Below are positions 61,743 to 64,000 of a stretch of 64,000 nucleotides of DNA, in pieces. The stretch's first letter is position 1, and every line of letters starts with the position of its first letter. A program made the translations under genes and the position numbers. Where the stretch lies: NCBI GenBank assembly GCA_038503075.1, contig JBCAML010000020.1, positions 1,364,001 to 1,428,000 on the forward strand, in the 5' to 3' direction. The notes under the pieces are model-generated. The model did no database searches. It saw only the letters and a list, made by a program, of their open reading frames with translations, and was not told the DNA's origin. The stretch comes from Gyromitra esculenta (lineage: Eukaryota > Ascomycota > Pezizomycetes > Pezizales > Discinaceae).

Positions 61743-62080
61743 CTCTGCACCCACGATAGCACCCGTTGATTCTGCGGAGGCCACGGCCGGGCCATTGGAA
61801 GATCACGCATTGGAAATTCTTCCGCTGGCCATGGTGGAGAGCTGGTTTCGTCACAGTTGGAATATTCACGCACTGGATGACGGGCGGTGACGTTAGTAGC
61901 CACGGCGCGAAACCTAACCCTGAGGGCCAATGATAATGGTAATGCGTATCTGTGTCACGGCCGATAGCTGCAGAAATCGCTCAAGTAATTTATGATTTAT
62001 CTAATAGCCCACCACGAAAGCCATTCTAACCGAAAACGCCTGTGCAAATTAAAACTAGAAATCTCCAACCCGGCTTATTA

Positions 62081-62121
62081 TCCCCCTCCCCCCTTCCCCC
62101 TCCCCCCTTCCCCCTCCCCCC
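62081..62121. repeat. Polypyrimidine tandem repeat
   Basis: Nearly three copies of a 14-nt unit TCCCCCCTTCCCCC just downstream of the minus-strand aminotransferase stop. Strand-asymmetric homopurine/homopyrimidine DNA. Confidence 0.75.
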
Positions 62122-62151
62122 AAGCTGCGAAACAAGAGACGTTATTACATA

Positions 62152-63655
62152 TCAAGAGTCGCACATGTTCTGGATTTTCATGGGGCCTCCCGGAGACCTG
62201 AACTCCTTCATGGCTTTAATCCCTTCTGCCAGCCGTCGGACGCCCTCGATCAATTGCTCCTCTTCTTCCCAGGCTATGCAGATCCTGATCTCTCTCGAGG
62301 GCTCTCCGGAGCTTCCGGCGTAGTCTCGCAGCTGGTACATCTCGCCGTACGCTATGAGAAGGTTGTAGTCCTTTTCGACCCACTTCGCCAGCGCCTTTGC
62401 GTCACACCAGTCTGGGAGCCGCAGCCAGAGGAACCAGCCTCCGCGGATTGCGGGCAGGTTGTCGAGATGGACGTCCAGCGGGGAGAGGATCGAGTCGAAT
62501 GCGAGTTGCAGACATTCGAAGCGTCTCGAGTATACGGGGATGAGGATGTCGGAGAGATGGGACTGTAGTGTTCCGGTTGTGAGGAGATTCCAGATAAACA
62601 TAGAGACTAGCTGCGACGGTGCTCCTTCTGCTTGTGTTGAGCCACTGTGGAGGCTTTTAGCTGGTGTAGGATGGAGGGAAGGGAGAGGGGGGGGGGGTTA
62701 AACTCACGCTTTGGCCAGTTCGACTACGAACTTTTCTGTTCCTTCGAGCCATCCTACTCGACAGCCGGGTGCTAGCAGCTTGCTGAAACTCCCGTTACTG
62801 ACCGCGTTGCCGTATCCGTCCGCAATCGCCTTGAAGTCTCGATCGATATCGGAAATCCGTGGTATCGGTCTGATGCTCTCTGAGTCTTTCCCCCACTTCA
62901 AGAAATCAAACACGTCGTCGGCGATAACGAGGGCATCGTACTTCCTCGCCAAATCCACCAGCTGTCTCCGACGACGCAGAGAAATGGTTCTCGAGGTGGG
63001 GTTTTTGAACGTGGGCATGCAGTAGATGATATGTTTGTAGATTTTCGGATAGTTTGAACGCGATTTGAAAACCTGTGCTGGCAACTTAGCTATCCTGTCC
63101 AACTGTGACCCGGTGCACTCGAAAAAAAAAAACACATCACATATGTATATGTATAATATATACCGGTTTTATGTTGGCCGAAGCCGCAGCCTTCTCCTCT
63201 TCGGCCGCCAAAAGACTAGCCAAAGAGTCAATATCGAGGCCCTCTTCGTCCTCAAGCACCACTCTGAGCTTCCCTTCCAGCCCGTTGTCTTCAAAGATCT
63301 TGCACGAGATGCGAAGCGTCGGGGCCACAAGCCAGACAGCCCGGGTGAAAACCGGATCCGTGAATTTCTGTAGAATACAAGCCAAGTTCTGCGAGGCGCC
63401 CCCAGTGATGCAGAGACGCTCGGAGGGTATGGGTCCTGCGTCAGGGCTGTAAAACTCCGTTAGCCACGCTGCAACCTCCTGGCGCAGAGGCGTCGATCCG
63501 AGATCAGGCCCGTGGAGCAGAGCATCCGAGTAGGCGAACGGGTCTGTCAGAATTGCCCGGCTGGCATAGGCGATGGACGCTGCGGGCAGTAGACGCCGCG
63601 TAGGACAAGCCTTCCGCAAGTCTATGGGCTGTGCTGGTCTTTGACGGGTTGACAT
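62152..63655 (-). CDS. PLP-dependent aminotransferase, class I/II (YER152C/2-aminoadipate transaminase-like, 449 aa)
   Basis: Transfers amino groups with pyridoxal phosphate; the exact substrate is not readable. Three exons (63164-63655, 62708-63072, 62152-62644) join in frame. The start is the ATG at 63655 (MSTRQRPAQPIDL); the longer frame upstream begins with GTG. Motifs are in order: LCITGGASQNLACIL (cofactor phosphate loop), CMPTFKNPTS (the conserved Asn-Pro), YDALVIADDVFDFL (Asp binding the pyridine N), SNGSFSKLLAPGCRVGW with Lys262 as the Schiff-base lysine, and RGGWFLWLRLP near the C-terminus with REIRICIAW for the carboxylate arginine. The layout matches the group of fungal aminotransferases including yeast YER152C. 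An AT-rich TATA-like stretch lies 75-95 bp upstream. The gene appears intact. Confidence 0.9.
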
Positions 63656-63727
63656 GGCGGGAAACGGTGATTCTGCATAGAAGGAGGAGACCGACCGGGA
63701 AAGGCGCACTTAAGACAGTGAAAAAAA

Positions 63728-63752
63728 GATATATAATATTATATATAAAAAG
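63728..63752 (-). promoter_or_regulatory. TATA-like AT stretch for the aminotransferase gene
   Basis: On the minus strand this reads as TTTTTATATATAATATTATA, 75-95 bp before the start codon, next to an A-tract. Confidence 0.35.
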
Positions 63753-64000
63753 ACTTGCTGTACCCCCCTCGATGGACAGATGTGAGGGGAGGGGCAAAAA
63801 AAAAAAGGGTGGGATGCTCAAGGCCTCTGATAATGGCACGACAGTTGACCGGAAAATCTAATGCTCCGGGCTCATCATTCGCAGGCGTCTATGCGTTTCC
63901 GTATCTGAACCCCCCGTCCCCGTCCCATCCACTCACAGGATGTATCTTGGCCATGTTGATCCGATGACGGCTTGAGAATCGGACGGGAGCCACTGTTTTG
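63753..64000. other. Window edge, no gene seen
   Basis: Upstream region of the aminotransferase gene; short frames only. Confidence 0.5.

Noticed and set aside
61418..61930. Longer 177-codon version of the HHE first exon
   Set aside because: Begins with a non-ATG codon and runs through a TATA-like box; the ATG at 61660 fits better with a mitochondrial presequence.

Overview
The window looks like nuclear DNA of a filamentous ascomycete (Pezizomycotina). Its genes carry many short GT-AG introns (48-96 nt, several with CTAAC-like branch sites). The families are typical of this group: a secreted GMC oxidoreductase, an MFS sugar porter, fungal NLR-type proteins, DUF3176, a FluG-type protein, a mitochondrial HHE protein and an Aro8/YER152C-like aminotransferase. 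I cannot place the species. The reading-frame phases of all seven spliced multi-exon genes close exactly, which supports the models given here.

Layout. 1-4 kb is gene-free and packed with small inverted-repeat elements flanked by TA, one nested in another and two sharing one TA. 4.06-6.48 kb (-) is a 7-exon secreted GMC oxidoreductase. 6.5-14 kb is gene-free, with a degenerate minisatellite near 13.4 kb. 14.0-16.0 kb (-) is an 8-exon sugar transporter. 16-21 kb is gene-free. 20.97-21.58 kb (+) encodes a low-complexity 204-aa protein. 22.5-25.4 kb holds a decayed NACHT-ankyrin gene (-) abutting a transposase-like remnant (+), with two copies of one MITE family outside them.

The most interesting part is 27.9-47.2 kb. 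It holds an intact single-exon gene of a fungal family of unknown function (27.88-28.75 kb, -), an intact 929-aa ankyrin/subtilase (S8) protein (33.57-36.67 kb, +), and an intact 1567-aa NLR-type protein (42.14-47.21 kb, +). The NLR has the order alpha/beta-hydrolase, NACHT, ankyrin repeats, ZZ zinc finger. Its hydrolase domain keeps the fold motifs but has lost the nucleophile serine and apparently the catalytic histidine, so it reads as a pseudoenzyme. The subtilase keeps Asp/His/Ser but has Asp at the oxyanion position. Together with the dead NACHT-ankyrin gene, the region resembles a transposon-rich cluster of recognition and cell-death (allorecognition or immunity) genes. That reading rests on family membership and proximity only. 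Several dispersed repeat families occur on both sides of the subtilase gene.

From about 50 kb to the end the character changes to denser, compact housekeeping or metabolic genes with CT-rich promoters: a GC-rich DUF3176 membrane protein (-), a FluG-family amidohydrolase/glutamine-synthetase fusion (+), a mitochondrial HHE (hemerythrin-like) protein (-) and a PLP aminotransferase (-). No tRNA, rRNA or CRISPR could be supported.
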